This document shows, piece after piece, positions 21,201 through 32,323 of a stretch of DNA of 64,000 nt (the first letter of the stretch is position 1; each line of letters begins with the position of its first letter). The notes beneath the pieces are model-generated. The model saw nothing but the letters and a program-made list of their open reading frames with translations, was not told where the DNA came from and did not search any database. The translations under genes and the position numbers were made by a program. The DNA is taken from assembly GCF_024868665.1 (NCBI RefSeq), contig NC_079900.1, forward strand, positions 21,267,509 to 21,331,508, in the 5' to 3' direction. Source of the DNA: Triplophysa rosa (Eukaryota; Chordata; Actinopteri; Cypriniformes; Nemacheilidae).

Positions 21201-21535
21201 TTGGCGTAGTGAAGGGGAATGAGTGGATGTGTTCTGGAACCGTCGGTGGAGGCCAGCTCACGTTGTACTGGGGGTTGAAGGTAATGGGGTCAGCAAAAAG
21301 TTCCTCGGAAGCTCCAAGCTGGAAAGCAGCGGGCGGCTGTAGCTGCTCGTCTGAGGCGCAGCCCAGACTTGCTGACGTCCTGCTGCGGCAGCCTGGAGGT
21401 GGAAAGCCTTGTCTTGCCGCGGAGATGGAAGGCCCTGACTGGGCCCGAGAAGATCCGGAAGTCTGGTTCGGCTCATCTGCAGCTTTCAGCTGCGAAGCGG
21501 AGATCGAAGACTACTGTAATAATTTAGCCTGTTAA
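21201..21535 (+). other. GC-rich block cut by the duplication breakpoint
   Basis: A GC-rich island in AT-rich surroundings. It is open on the plus strand from 21209 to 21535 (108 codons, Gly/Ser/Ala rich) and also open on the minus strand at 21258-21476. I recognise no domain. Only the part from 21425 onward recurs, at 38294-38404, so the duplication began inside this block. It could be a transposon end, an exon or a CpG-rich regulatory patch. Confidence 0.3.
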
Positions 21536-21539
21536 TCGG

Positions 21540-22048
21540 CCTAATCTGTGGTACAATCGGCCGATGCCGATTCATTAAAAAATAAAAATTAATCGGCCCG
21601 ATTAATCGGCCGGCCGATCAATCGGTTGACCTCTAGTTTAAATCCTGACTTGTTATTTCCCCTCGTTTACGCATTATGTCCGTAGGAGGTCCTTTGTGGC
21701 TGTTTAAAAGCATTCAACCACAAGAGCATCTACTTTCCTGTCAGGCTATCTACTGTTGACTTTTGAGCAATGTATTATTACTATGAATTAGACTGCTATC
21801 TTGTACACTGCAATAAACACTTACTCAGTCTTTCTCAATCAAGTGCACTGATTTGAAGAGACATGTCTTCAACAAATGTTTAATTTAAGCAATATTCTGT
21901 ATCACTTCTTATTACTTAATAGATTTTATGAGATGGTGGAAAAAAGAAAATCGGCCAAACATATCGGCCCAGAAAATCGGCCTCATATATCGGCTGGCCT
22001 GATTTTCTGGCATTGGCCAGAGAAAACCCCATATCAGTCGACCTCTGA
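21540..22048. repeat. ATCGGCC-rich repeat ends (two)
   Basis: 21540-21632 and 21945-22048 are both rich in ATCGGCC/GGCCGAT and both end in a GACCTCT phrase (GGTTGACCTCTAG and CAGTCGACCTCTGAT) in the same orientation. This phrase marks the ends of abundant fish elements. The sequence between them is AT-rich. Recurs at 38409-38917. Confidence 0.5.
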
Positions 22049-23459
22049 TTAAAATAATTTTGTTCACTCTGATGCACTTTTTGTCAGGAGATTTTGAATA
22101 AATTGTGGCCATCAGCAGCACTGGTTAACCCAGCACCTGTTTCGTTCTCACCACACTGCAAAAAGCAGCTGTTCGGCCCATTTGAAGTCTATAACGGTAA
22201 CCTGCAGGGTGTGTCTTCGCCTAAAGAGTTTGTGTTTGTGCCAAGTAAGGTCCAGGGTTCAGCAAGCAGAGTACAAAACGAGGTCAGCTCCTCTTGTCTG
22301 TTTACACAATACCACAAACCCGAGCTCGGACCGCATGGGCCACGCTAAAAACACTGACATCAGGAGCCCACTCCTGTGACGCAAATCACTGCGATGTTTT
22401 TCAGCCTTTTTCAGAGTGCCACTCAGAGTGCCAATCCAATTTAAGTGAATAAATACTGCGCTGGGTGGCAGAAACACTTCAGTGTGTGCGAGAGGTAACG
22501 TGCACTGACAGGCTGTTACACAATGAAATGCACAAGTTTTTCATTTGGGCCAAATATACGATGACTATTATTCAACAAGCTGTTCATGAATAATGGGTTC
22601 AGTTATTTGAAAAGAAAATTAACAATGACACATAGTTTATCAAGTATTTTGACATTTTGGAATAAGCACCTTAGCACAATGTGTCAGAACATTGGAACGT
22701 TTTAAATGTTAAATAGTGAATAACATAACAATATCAAAAAATATTTTTTTTGTTTAAATAAAGGATTAAATGTGGTATATTTGAATTTGAAAAGTTTATA
22801 GAATGTGTTAGTTTTAATTATTTTTGGAATTAGTTGGAAAAGATTGAATTAAAGGGGTTTTTATCATAAGTTCACAACAACTTGCATAGGTTTGGAATGA
22901 TACGAGGGTGAGTAAATAAGGATGGACTTTCCACAGCTGAGCTTTTGCTCGAAAACATGTAAACACTACGTTTCACAGCCTGTCTCTCTCAACGACACAA
23001 AAGCTGTATCATCAGGTCAGTCACTTCCTCAAGGCATGATATGATCCTAATTAAACAACATTTGCCCTTTCACAAAGCAAAAACTGGATTTTCACCACAG
23101 CCGAGACGCCGGTCTAATTAGCATCCAAGCTTTTCTATTGGCTTTGCATTATACACCCCTATGAACTGTGTTGACTACACTCTGGTAGAAGGTAAATGTC
23201 ACAAATCCACTAGCAGCGAGATTGACCTCTACCTATACACATGCGTGATGGTAAGAGATATGCTGTATTATATCAATAATAGAGTCAAACAATGTTTATT
23301 AATAAATATTATGTTCGACTACACAACCTGATTGATAATCCTGGTGTCATTCCTTTACTTACAATTTTACACTGCAGGGTCATTTACACTACAGAGTCAT
23401 TCATCTTTCACTGTGTTTACACAAACTGCTGGCCATCTGTAACCATGTTGCATACAGTA
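22049..23459. other. No gene seen
   Basis: Short overlapping frames on both strands at 22094-22477 are preserved in both units only because the units are near-identical. No domain is recognised. Recurs at 38918-40328. Confidence 0.4.
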
Positions 23460-24589
23460 TTAAAGGTACAGTGTGTAATTTTTTGGAGGATCTATTGACA
23501 AAAATGCAATATTCTGTAATATACATATCTATGTGTTCAGAGGTGTAAAAAGAGTAGTGCTTTCAATCGATTAAAAAAATTAATCTGATTAATCACAAAT
23601 TGTTTCTGTACATAACATTAATGTTTTATATACTTTATAATACTTTTTAATATACTTTTACATTCTAATAATTTCACATTTAATCTCCATATTAATGTAG
23701 AAACAACAGATTTCTTTAACAGCATTTTATGAATGAAAGCCAACAATCTGATATTAGTACTGAAACTGATGTCTCTAATAAAGCTAGAAGCTGTCTATCT
23801 ACACTGAACGCGTCAAAGCAACTGTTTCAAATCGCGCTCAAGTGGTCTAAAAGCCTTTACATGAATAAGAGTGTGATTATTTAATGTAGCGCTAGACAAA
23901 GGATGACAAAACAAACGGATGCTGCATTAATTGCGTTAATTTGAATTAAATATTAAATATTTTTACACGTTAATCTGAAAAAAAATTATCGCATGTGTTA
24001 ACGCCTTAACGTTGTTGACCTTACATAATGAAGCGTTATGTTTTAATTATCTTACATTTACATTCATTCATTTGGCAGACGCTTTTATCCAAAGCGACTT
24101 ACAAGTAGGAGAGCATATAAACAGTTTGTCAACACGCTAAACAGTACTGCTAGTTCACAAGGCCATGCTACTAGGAGGATTAAACCTGGAGTAAGCAAGG
24201 GAGAGAAAGAACAACAAGATTTTTTTTATTAGACACAAGACATAGACGGTTATTGGTTAGTCAAATAAATGCGGAACAGGTATGTTTTGAGCTGTTGTGA
24301 AGGATGCTGCAGTTCAGGTGGAGGCTGGGAGTTCATTCATACACCGCGGGTCCCCTTACATGGAATTCATCATGTTATTTCTACAGTAGCCCTAAACGGA
24401 CACACTGCTCTACAGCGTATTTCGTAAATATCTCTTTTGGCAAAGAAGTGAAAATGTGACGACATCTTAGTTCTGTGTCAGCCACCATAGTACTTCGAAA
24501 GGGAGGGGTGGAGTGAGCAATTCGCTGTTGGTTGCAATTCACAACCTCACCCCTAGATGCTGATTAAATTTCATATACTGGACCTTTAA
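23460..24589. mobile_element. TTAA-bounded MITE with inserted sequences
   Basis: Left end TTAAAGGTACAGTGTGTAAT, right inverse TTAAAGGTCCAGTATATGAA, with TTAA at both limits. The terminal segments, with GAGGGGTGGAGTGAGCAATT near the right, match a common cyprinid MITE. The middle holds an inserted repeat rich in TTAATCTGATTAATCAC (about 23548-24020) and the motif at 24051-24108. Recurs at 40329-41458. Confidence 0.65.
24051..24108. repeat. Conserved teleost repeat motif
   Basis: Contains GGCAGACGCTTTTATCCAAA and GCGACTTACAAGTA after a TTACATTTACATT lead. This phrase is found in very large numbers in fish genomes as part of interspersed repeats. I do not assign it to a named SINE. Recurs at 40920-40977. 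Confidence 0.5.
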
Positions 24590-25317
24590 GCAAAAAACAA
24601 AGAAGTTTGGCCAAACCATCCTAGGGGGTAAAATGTTAAAGACTAATTTGACTTTATATTCACATATAAATCACAAATTTATTTTATTAATATAAACTGG
24701 GTTTGCCAGTGACTGGCTCTTAAAAGTGTGAAATGGACAACTCAGTATAGTTGCTAGTAAAGGGCTTAAAACCGCAAAAGTTGTGGTGACATCAGATGTG
24801 TTATGACATCATTTCCTGCAGCCCCAGGGTGATTCTCAGAATTGAGCGTTAATGAGAAACAATTGCAGCAAGCCGGTCACTAACTGCCTACTCTATAAGA
24901 ATGAATAGGAATCCTAACCGTTTTTTTTTCAGAGAAGCTCCTTAAACCAGGACTGACTGTTCTCTATTTTGTTTCCCATATAGCTGTGCTCTTTCTTTCT
25001 TTCTTTCTTTCTTTCTTTCACATACTATAATAAAGGTATTTAAACTCAGCAACATTTCATATTCATTCATTTACTCCTTCAATTATGCAGTCATGTAAAA
25101 AGTAGGATAAAGCAATTTTGTGCAGTATAAACCGGGGTAAGACATGAGATGACCCTGATCATTATAATCAGATATTACTATACAATGATGACCAGAAATT
25201 ACCCCCCTTGTTGTAACATAAGGTATTGTGTTTATTGATGCAACAGTAAATAAGATGTGTTGGGAAAAGTTTACAGTAATGATGTCACGTCACATGTGTC
25301 CTAAAGGCAAACACACA
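24590..25317. other. No gene seen; (CTTT)n at 24989-25019
   Basis: A perfect CTTT tetranucleotide run of about 31 bp lies at 24989-25019 (41858-41888 in unit 2). Nothing else is supported. Confidence 0.6.
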
Positions 25318-25702
25318 TTAAAGCAACACTTTGTCGTTTTTCGACCTTAAAATAATAACTCTAAAATTATTTCAGTGGAAGAACAACTCTTAACCAGACA
25401 AATTCGACTCCCACTGCTACCTGAGCAACCTCATAGCGGCTACAACCACACTCTGCAAGTTCTGTGTTAGGGTCGGTACACACAGCCCCGCCCATCCCCT
25501 GCCTGCGGAAGAGTGCCACATGGTTTCCAAACGACGTTTCTGCATTCGCCGGTTCCATCAGCTTGGTAAACAAATTCACGTGTATTGCGCTGCCCACAGG
25601 GGAGGTTATACAGCGACATTATTTACGACACTAGTAAAAGACAATTGCGCTTATCAATCACATGGGGGAGCTGTGAGCAAAAGTTCTATAGTGTTGCTTT
25701 AA
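25318..25702. mobile_element. 385-bp TTAA-bounded MITE (AAAGCAACACT ends)
   Basis: TTAAAGCAACACT at the left and its perfect 13-bp inverse AGTGTTGCTTTAA at the right. GC-richer interior. The overlapping frames at 25367-25597 (minus) and 25520-25702 (plus) are confined to it. Recurs at 42187-42571. Confidence 0.75.
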
Positions 25703-27521
25703 AACATTGCTCTCAACCACACCAGTGATGTGATGCTGCAGGACTGTGTCATTTTTAAATGTGCAATGTTTGTGATTACCAGGGATTTGTTCGGTCATGT
25801 CGATTTGTGTTTATTTGAAAGTGATACTGAACCTTGTTTAGCTTTAAAATAGAAACTATTAACTGTTTTCTTGGTGGAAGGAAGCAATCTCACAACGCAC
25901 TTCAGTTTCAGCCATAGCATATTTCAGGAAAGAAATGAAAAATGAATGTGAGATAAAGGTTCTCTTCCAAAATATAGCCAACTGCATACAGGTAGCATTT
26001 GATCACATGTGCTACTAGCAGTGACGTCATAAAGCAATTACAGTAGCAGCACGAAAAACTCTTCCATGTTAATCTTCCATGAATTGATATTTCTTTTTAT
26101 TTCACGCTGAGTTGCCCCGCTCACAGCGAAATGGGATTGGTCCAAAATCTGACTTCACATCTTTCCGTTTTTGATGAGCGTCACTGCATTTTTTTATTTC
26201 AACGCTCGCCACTGGTAACATGTCACGACTCACGCCTGGTTAAGATATGTGTCACGACAGACCCACAAAAGCTGATTGGGTTAATGGCATGAGCGTCTGT
26301 TCTTCCACAGGACAAATGACACAGCGCTAATGTGATTTCACAGACAGATAAAGAGCATGTGTGTTTGAGAACGTTTTATTAAATGATCCCTGACCAGCAT
26401 CCAGCTTCATGTGCAGTGTTTCATGTACTTGGACAGATTTAATAAACTCAGAGTTGATCCGTTTAACACACCACGGAAAGGAAAGCGGAACATGATTGGC
26501 AATAAAATTTGAGCTGGTTAAAAACGGAGAAGTCGATGCTAACTCAGTAAGTGAAGGGTTATGGTTTCCTAAAGCTCTCAGGCACTGTTTGTACCTGTTG
26601 AATGCATGTGAGTGCACATACAGCGCACATGAACGATAAGAGGCTGTCATTTTCCTCAGGTTACGTGTGCTGTTACACGCATATTATTAAACATGTCATG
26701 AAACATATTTGAGTCGTTTTGATATATTGTGCAACTGTAGTGCATAGTGAAGCAAAGCTTCAGAATGGAAGCTTTTTCTTCTTATCCACTGTGATATTCG
26801 AGTGGCCGCAAATATCTCATGATAAGTGCCAACCTCAAATACGGTTCTGATATATTTGCCTCAGATATGTATCTCTGTCCAGATCTCTTTGACATTACAG
26901 GAAAATGTACAGAAGAGTACAGAATATGTAGCACAGAGGATATTATCTCCTCAGCTCTGTCCCCTTAACTGATGTCATGATTCACAAAATGAGTAAATTC
27001 TTTTTAAAGCATCCACATTGCTTCCTTGTTTCCATTTCTGATAGCACGTGTAGCTGAATCAACTGTTTAGCTAAAAATATCCCAGACATTATGGTCAGAG
27101 AGGTGGGGAGGAGGAAGCTGCTTTTCTAAGGTAAAAAAAACAACAATAGAGATAAAACACGCATATTAAAGACTCAGTGTGAAGATTTCCACCTCACACA
27201 GTGTGTGTATGTGTATCAGCCCCACAGCATCTCAGTCTCCAGAAATAGAGACAGCTGTTCATTAACCACAAAAACTTCTCAAAGCACCCTTGAGTCTGGT
27301 GTGTAGTGTGGTTTCCACACTTCGCTTCGACTGTATGCCTGCCGTTTAAGTGGTGCTTATGATGTTAATAAATCTTTTAAATGAATAAATCATTCATGTT
27401 CACTTACTTTCACTGACCCCTGAGTCTCGACTGTATAGCTTTGTAGTGCAGGCTGTTTTAGTAATAATAGTTTGTCATTTGTTTGCATCAGCGTATTATT
27501 TTTAATTATTACACGGCTCGT
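25703..27521. other. No gene seen
   Basis: Includes the 5-bp indel site (25726-25735) that separates the two units. The minus-strand frame at 26327-26650 has no recognisable domain. Recurs at 42572-44385. Confidence 0.4.
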
Positions 27522-27976
27522 TGGAATGCTTGATTCTGATTAGCCAGTTGCGACACTTGCAAGTTAGCTATTTCCATATAACAACCGCTCTAAACAAATA
27601 ACACACGGTAACCCAGATGCAGAAATTAAATATAAATGGCTTTTAATAACATATATGACATTATATTTACAAGTGATTAAGCCAAATTGCCTGTTCGTGA
27701 CATTTGAATGTCGTTTCTAACCTTAAAACGGAAAGTAAACGGCTTTTCCTCACGGAAGGTCTGAATTTGGTAAAAATGAGCTAATAAAATATTTCTAATT
27801 TCATGTCCAGTTTTTTTCTCATGTGGCAAGTAGCCGTGTAATAAGTAGGATAATGTAAAAGCAGCCGGCTGTTATCGCGAAATAAGCCCCTTAAGTGTGA
27901 TACAAGACACTGATCACACCTCATCACACTGTCGGGGCTTATTTCTGCGATAACAACCGGCTGACTGTACATGATC
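27522..27976. mobile_element. Repeat with 41-bp palindromic end
   Basis: Arms at 27862-27902 and 27923-27963 are inverted copies (CAGCCGGCTGTTATCGCGAA with GATAACAACCGGCTG, and GCTTATT cores) separated by about 20 bp, so a strong hairpin can form. The upstream part (CTTGATTCTGATTAGCC, CACACGGTAACCCAGATGC) matches 15211-15420. Recurs at 44386-44840, where the arms pair better. Confidence 0.6.
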
Positions 27977-29138
27977 CCATACTTGATTATAACTTAAAAT
28001 TCAGTTATTTAGGCCAGGGTCATCACTACAGGTCATACATGAGGTTTAATAAGTGACATCATTATGCAAAGCTACATAATAAATCCCTTGTACTACTTGT
28101 AGTCACGTGACTTGTTGAAAAAGGCCTATGGCATCCAGTATAAGTGCTGATGTTCGAATCTTTCATGTTCAAACCAAGAAGACTTGGTTTATTTGATACT
28201 TTTTGATGAGCTTGATCTGTACTGTCCAGTGATAACTTATATCCAAAAGAAAGACAGATAGTGTAAGAGAGAGGAGGTGGTGAAATATAGTACACAGACT
28301 GTTCTGAAAAAAACTCAATACTGAAAACTGCAGCGGATAAATGGAGTGTATGACGGCAAGCCTATATTGCCTTTGCCATGATCCACCACTGGCTCTGGGT
28401 GTTATTGCAAAGTATCTTATGAATGTTATTAAGACCTGTGTTATTGCAGTTTGTCTATTGTTATTTAACATTGTTGTCATTTGTGGAGAAAATATTTGTA
28501 GCCTTTTAATGGTGATTTGTACCATTTGTAGTAATTTGTACTAATTTGTAGCCTGATACAAAGGTTCACAATCACAAAGAATAATTAAAAAGACACTCAG
28601 CAGTCAGCAGCTATTTGAACTAATTGTGCTGTGATTGTAGAGCTAAAGTTTGAAGGCATTCTTGCTGAGCACGATCATTAAACTGTCAGCAAGTTTGCAG
28701 CTAGCGTAATAACATTTCTCAAGCGACATGATCACTTTTATGATGAAGAGGCTGAAATGTATGTTAGTAAGTTTATTAAGTGTATTCACTCTCAAATTAT
28801 GGAGCAAATTATGGAGTCAAAATTAAATATGGAGAGGTTCTTGCATAATGTTCATGTTTCTGGACTTCTGATTCATAATTCTGCTTTCATATCTTCACAT
28901 TACCTAACAATCTCAACTTTAATCCCATTGTTCTAAACTCCAACCTCACTACACCCACTTCATTTCACTCCACCCATGTTTGCACATGCCCATGATAAAC
29001 CTAAAATCTGATAACAAATATCTTTAGGAATTTGCTTCTAGACAGAATGTAAATATGAAACACTGAAGTTATTACTTAATCTCTTCAATTAAATTAAATT
29101 CACTTTTACACACCATCAGGAGATACACCATGATTCCC
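27977..29138. other. No gene seen
   Basis: Frames at 28062-28525 (minus) and 28341-28544 (plus) overlap each other and lack motifs. Recurs at 44841-46002. Confidence 0.4.
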
Positions 29139-29192
29139 TTAAAGGGATAGTTCTCCCAAAAATGAAAATTCTGTCATCATTACTCACCCGTG

Positions 29193-29315
29193 CACCGTGT
29201 CTACACCGGATGCGACAGGCGTGGACAAAATGTAAAATTACAATGGGTTTTAATGCGTTTCTAATGTCTTTTGTCGTGTCGCGTCGCGCCGGTGGCATCC
29301 GGTGTAGACACGGTG
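29193..29315. mobile_element. 123-bp MITE with perfect 21-bp inverted ends
   Basis: The first 21 bases (starting CACCGTGTCTACACCGG) are the exact inverse of the last 21. It interrupts the Angel-like left half. No clear target duplication. The plus-strand frame 29162-29407 and its minus-strand partner span it and are not genes. Recurs at 46057-46179. Confidence 0.7.
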
Positions 29316-30388
29316 TCAGATTGTTCCAAACCTTTATAAATTTCTTTCTTCTGTTGAATACAACAAAAGATATTTGGGAGAATGTCAGTAACCAAACTAA
29401 GTACTAGTATTTATTTTCCCTATGGCAGTAAATGGGGGATGAGATCAGTGGCAGAGCTAGAGTTTTATACATGGGGTGGCCAGGGGGTGGCCAAGGCTAC
29501 TTCAGGGGTCCACAGATCATGACAGAAAATGTTTGTGTAACCCTGACCTGGCATCGAATTATAGATAAATAAATCCTAGGATTTCTGATTAGAGGTACAA
29601 GTGATCATTTACTTCCCAGAGTTTGTCACAAATGTATACAAAACAATTGCACAACGTAATGAGATTAAAGTAATTCTAAAAGTATGTAGATGAAATAAAT
29701 TATAAAATATAAATAATGAAAATGTTGAAAACATAGTTTAACCCTGATAATTTGTTTAATTTAAACCGAAACAAAGCAGCACCAGAGGTGTCTTTAAACT
29801 GATGTGGATCAGAGCAGCATATATCTGATAAAACATATACTGTAGTCATTCCATAGGACTACAAGATTAAAACAAAATCATTGATGTTGATTATTGCCCT
29901 TGATGTTGTAATCTTGATTATTACTTTCAGATATTAGAATACATGAATACTTTTTACATGCTACAAAACAAGCTGAGAAGCGTTTATGAATTATTTTATT
30001 GCTGTTTTGATTCTGTAAGGAACTGTAAGCGGTTGTTAATGATGAACTTTGTGAGCGTGGCACACTTTCAGCACAGCTCTTCTTCACCGGTGAATCATTC
30101 AAACGCCTCTGATTGGCCAGTATATTCATACCTTGAACTTGATTGGCTGTAATGCTCAAAGCTGTATCAGAGCAAAAACGCTGTCATCCACATTCGTTCA
30201 TTTTCACCTCATCTTATTTAGATTCCGACTGTCGTAGCTAGTTTTTTATTATGCAGGGACTGCTTTTCCTCTTTTATCTTGAATTTGAAGAGCAGTTTTG
30301 TTCACCTTGTTGTCATTTTTTTCCAAAGCCTCTGTTAATTTCCGACTCTGATGTAAACAATGTATGTTGGGATACTATCTGTAATGGA

Positions 30389-31490
30389 CAAGGGCGGAGC
30401 CAGGGGGTGGCCCTAAATTAATATTTGGCCCCCCCGCCCCCCACCACCGCTTTGCCGGCAACTTTTTTGCGGAACCATTTCTGTACACAGTTGTTCCCAT
30501 ATGGACGCATTTCAACAGCGCACCTCAAACAAGTACTTCTCCACCCAAACTGAAGGTGGCGGTAATACACTCAACTTGAATTTCAACCACCAACACAATT
30601 ACAGAAGAAAAAGAAGTGTTGTTGTTGTTGTTGTTGTTCGCGTGTGCTCCAACGGACTTTGCGCGTGCAGTAGGAGGACTGTCTGTTTCCCGCCGCGAGA
30701 GAAGAGGTCACAGGTAAGTTAACAAGAAGAATTAAGTTTATTCACTATGTTTGAAATGTTTCTTGTCTTAATGTAAGTATATTATGGCTGGCGTGCTGAA
30801 GTTGAAACAGACATGGTAAAGTTTGCTAAGTTAATTTAGGCTGTTAACTTAGCAATATGAAAGTCGCAAGATATAAACAGTTTCACTGTGTCAGTGTCAT
30901 TTAAAAGAGCGTTGTAGAAGGTCATTAAAAGTAAAGTCAACTTTCAGTGCTGATTTAACTTAATGGTGGTGGTATGTCTGTGTCATATCCTTGAAAGGGA
31001 ATTAAAATGTTTTGTTGGCAGTTGGCAGACAAATGATAATATGCAAAGTATTGCAAAGGAATATTTTTGAAATGCTTGCCCATAATGTTAAGGTTAGTAT
31101 ATTTTGTTTTTTTCTGTGATATTAAAATGTTTGTTTGATAAAAGTGCATTCTGGTAGGCTATATTCTTATGTCGTGTAAATTGTCATTATGGTGTGAGCT
31201 TTATCACCAATTAAAAAGACACCACCTTCTGCAATGCCACACTGTTTCAGATCTTTTTTTTAAATCAGTTTAGTAATACATTAAAAAGCTTATGTAGATC
31301 TTCATGATGTAATTCTACATGGCAATCACTGCCTGTTTAAGTAAATGAGTGAGTGACTAAGAAACACTACTAGATCCACAGTGACTTGCCACATAGGGAA
31401 AAAAAGATGATATCAGTTTCTGTGCTACCCCTGTGTGAGCTATGGTCTCAGTCTGGCCACTCCTATGGAAATTGTCTGGCTCCGCCACTG
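30389..31490. mobile_element. hAT-type non-autonomous element (1,102 bp), nested
   Basis: Left end CAAGGGCGGAGCCAGGGGGT, right end inverse CAGTGGCGGAGCCAGACAAT. Flanking repeats are GTAATGGA (30381-30388) and GTAATGGT (31491-31498), 7 of 8 identical. The terminal family is the same as that of the outer element, so this is self-insertion. It contains a GC-rich patch, a (GTT)7 run (30618-30638) and a consensus splice-donor-like CAGGTAAGT at 30711. Recurs at 47253-48354. Confidence 0.8.
30420..30720 (+). promoter_or_regulatory. Possible TE-derived promoter and first exon
   Basis: A GC-rich stretch in the nested hAT-type element with CCCCGCCCCCCACC, GAAGGTGGCGGTAATACACT, an AGAAGAAAAAGAAG purine run, (GTT)7 and then CACAGGTAAGTT, a consensus 5' splice site. 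This arrangement resembles the non-coding start of a transposase gene whose coding exons have been lost. There is no direct evidence of transcription. Recurs at 47284-47584. Confidence 0.3.
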
Positions 31491-32323
31491 GTAATGGTAA
31501 ACGTTAACTTACACAATGAAAAGTTATTTAGGAATCCTAAAGCCAAGGCTAAACAGTGAAACTTATTTAAAACACGATGCTTCCTTCTTGTGTATTTCTG
31601 AAGTTTGTAACAAGTACACCTGCTTAGAATGTTAAAAGAAATAGGGAATCTCTCCCAACACTGTTTATGTTTATCTAAGGTTAGAAAACCCTGGGAAAAC
31701 TTTACATTTACGCAACATTTAAAAGTGTAACGTTAGAAAGTAGGTAGATAACACAATAATGGTATGGTTCAACAAAAATAACTTACCTGGCTGAGTCTGA
31801 CTTGAAATGGCTTACGTTAGCAAGCGTGTACGTTTTAATATTCCATTTGTTTAGCAAATTGCAGTGATCTTTCGTCAGTCTTTAAAAATAAATCTCAGAT
31901 TTCGCGCTGTACAATCCATCGCACAACAACTTTTTTTCCATTCTAAACAAAGTAAAGATAGCGATAAACACTGATTTGCTAGACTTTCGTGTGCGGTTAC
32001 ATCACGTACAAGCACTGCCACCATACGTCAAAATAAAAGCTTTGTTCAACGAGAGGTGAAATCAGATGTCAATCAACCTAAGTAGCGAATCAAATTTTGG
32101 GGTGGCACCCAGGGTGGCCAGTTGGATGTCAGGGGTGTTCAGTGCCACCTTGGATCCCCCTCTGGCTCCGCCACTGGATGAGATCTGTTTGGTGGTTACT
32201 GACATTCTTCCAAATATCTTCCTTTGTGTTTAGCATAACAAAGAAATGTATACAGGTTTGGAACAATCTGATAATGACTAAATGATGACAGAATTTTTAT
32301 TTTTGGATGAACTATCCCTTTAA

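Larger units (their letters stand above)
29446..32176. mobile_element. hAT-type non-autonomous element (2,731 bp), outer
   Basis: Ends CAGTGGCAGAGCTAGAG and, inverted, CAGTGGCGGAGCCAGAG (15 of 17 identical), flanked by the perfect 8-bp duplication GATGAGAT (29438-29445 and 32177-32184). An 8-bp duplication with a CAGTG start is the hAT signature. No transposase-like frame was found. Another element of the same terminal type is inserted at 30389-31490. Recurs at 46310-49040. Confidence 0.85.
29139..32323. mobile_element. Angel-like MITE split by nested insertions (unit 1)
   Basis: The left part begins TTAAAGGGATAGTTCTCCCA at 29139. The right part ends AACTATCCCTTTAA at 32323. Between them lie a 123-bp MITE (29193-29315) and an hAT-type element (29446-32176). 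Once the insertions are removed, the two parts align with the complete copy at 3453-3788. Recurs at 46003-49187. Confidence 0.75.

Noticed and set aside
26327..26650. 107-codon minus-strand frame, conserved in unit 2 (43191-43514)
   Set aside because: Conservation between units reflects near-identity of the whole duplication. No motif or codon bias suggests a protein.
28062..28544. Membrane-like hydrophobic frames on both strands
   Set aside because: They overlap each other in antisense, are short and have AT-driven composition. Likely chance.
29878..30159. Open frames in the outer hAT-type element as a transposase remnant
   Set aside because: No hAT catalytic or dimerisation-domain phrase was visible in any frame, so no transposase call is made.
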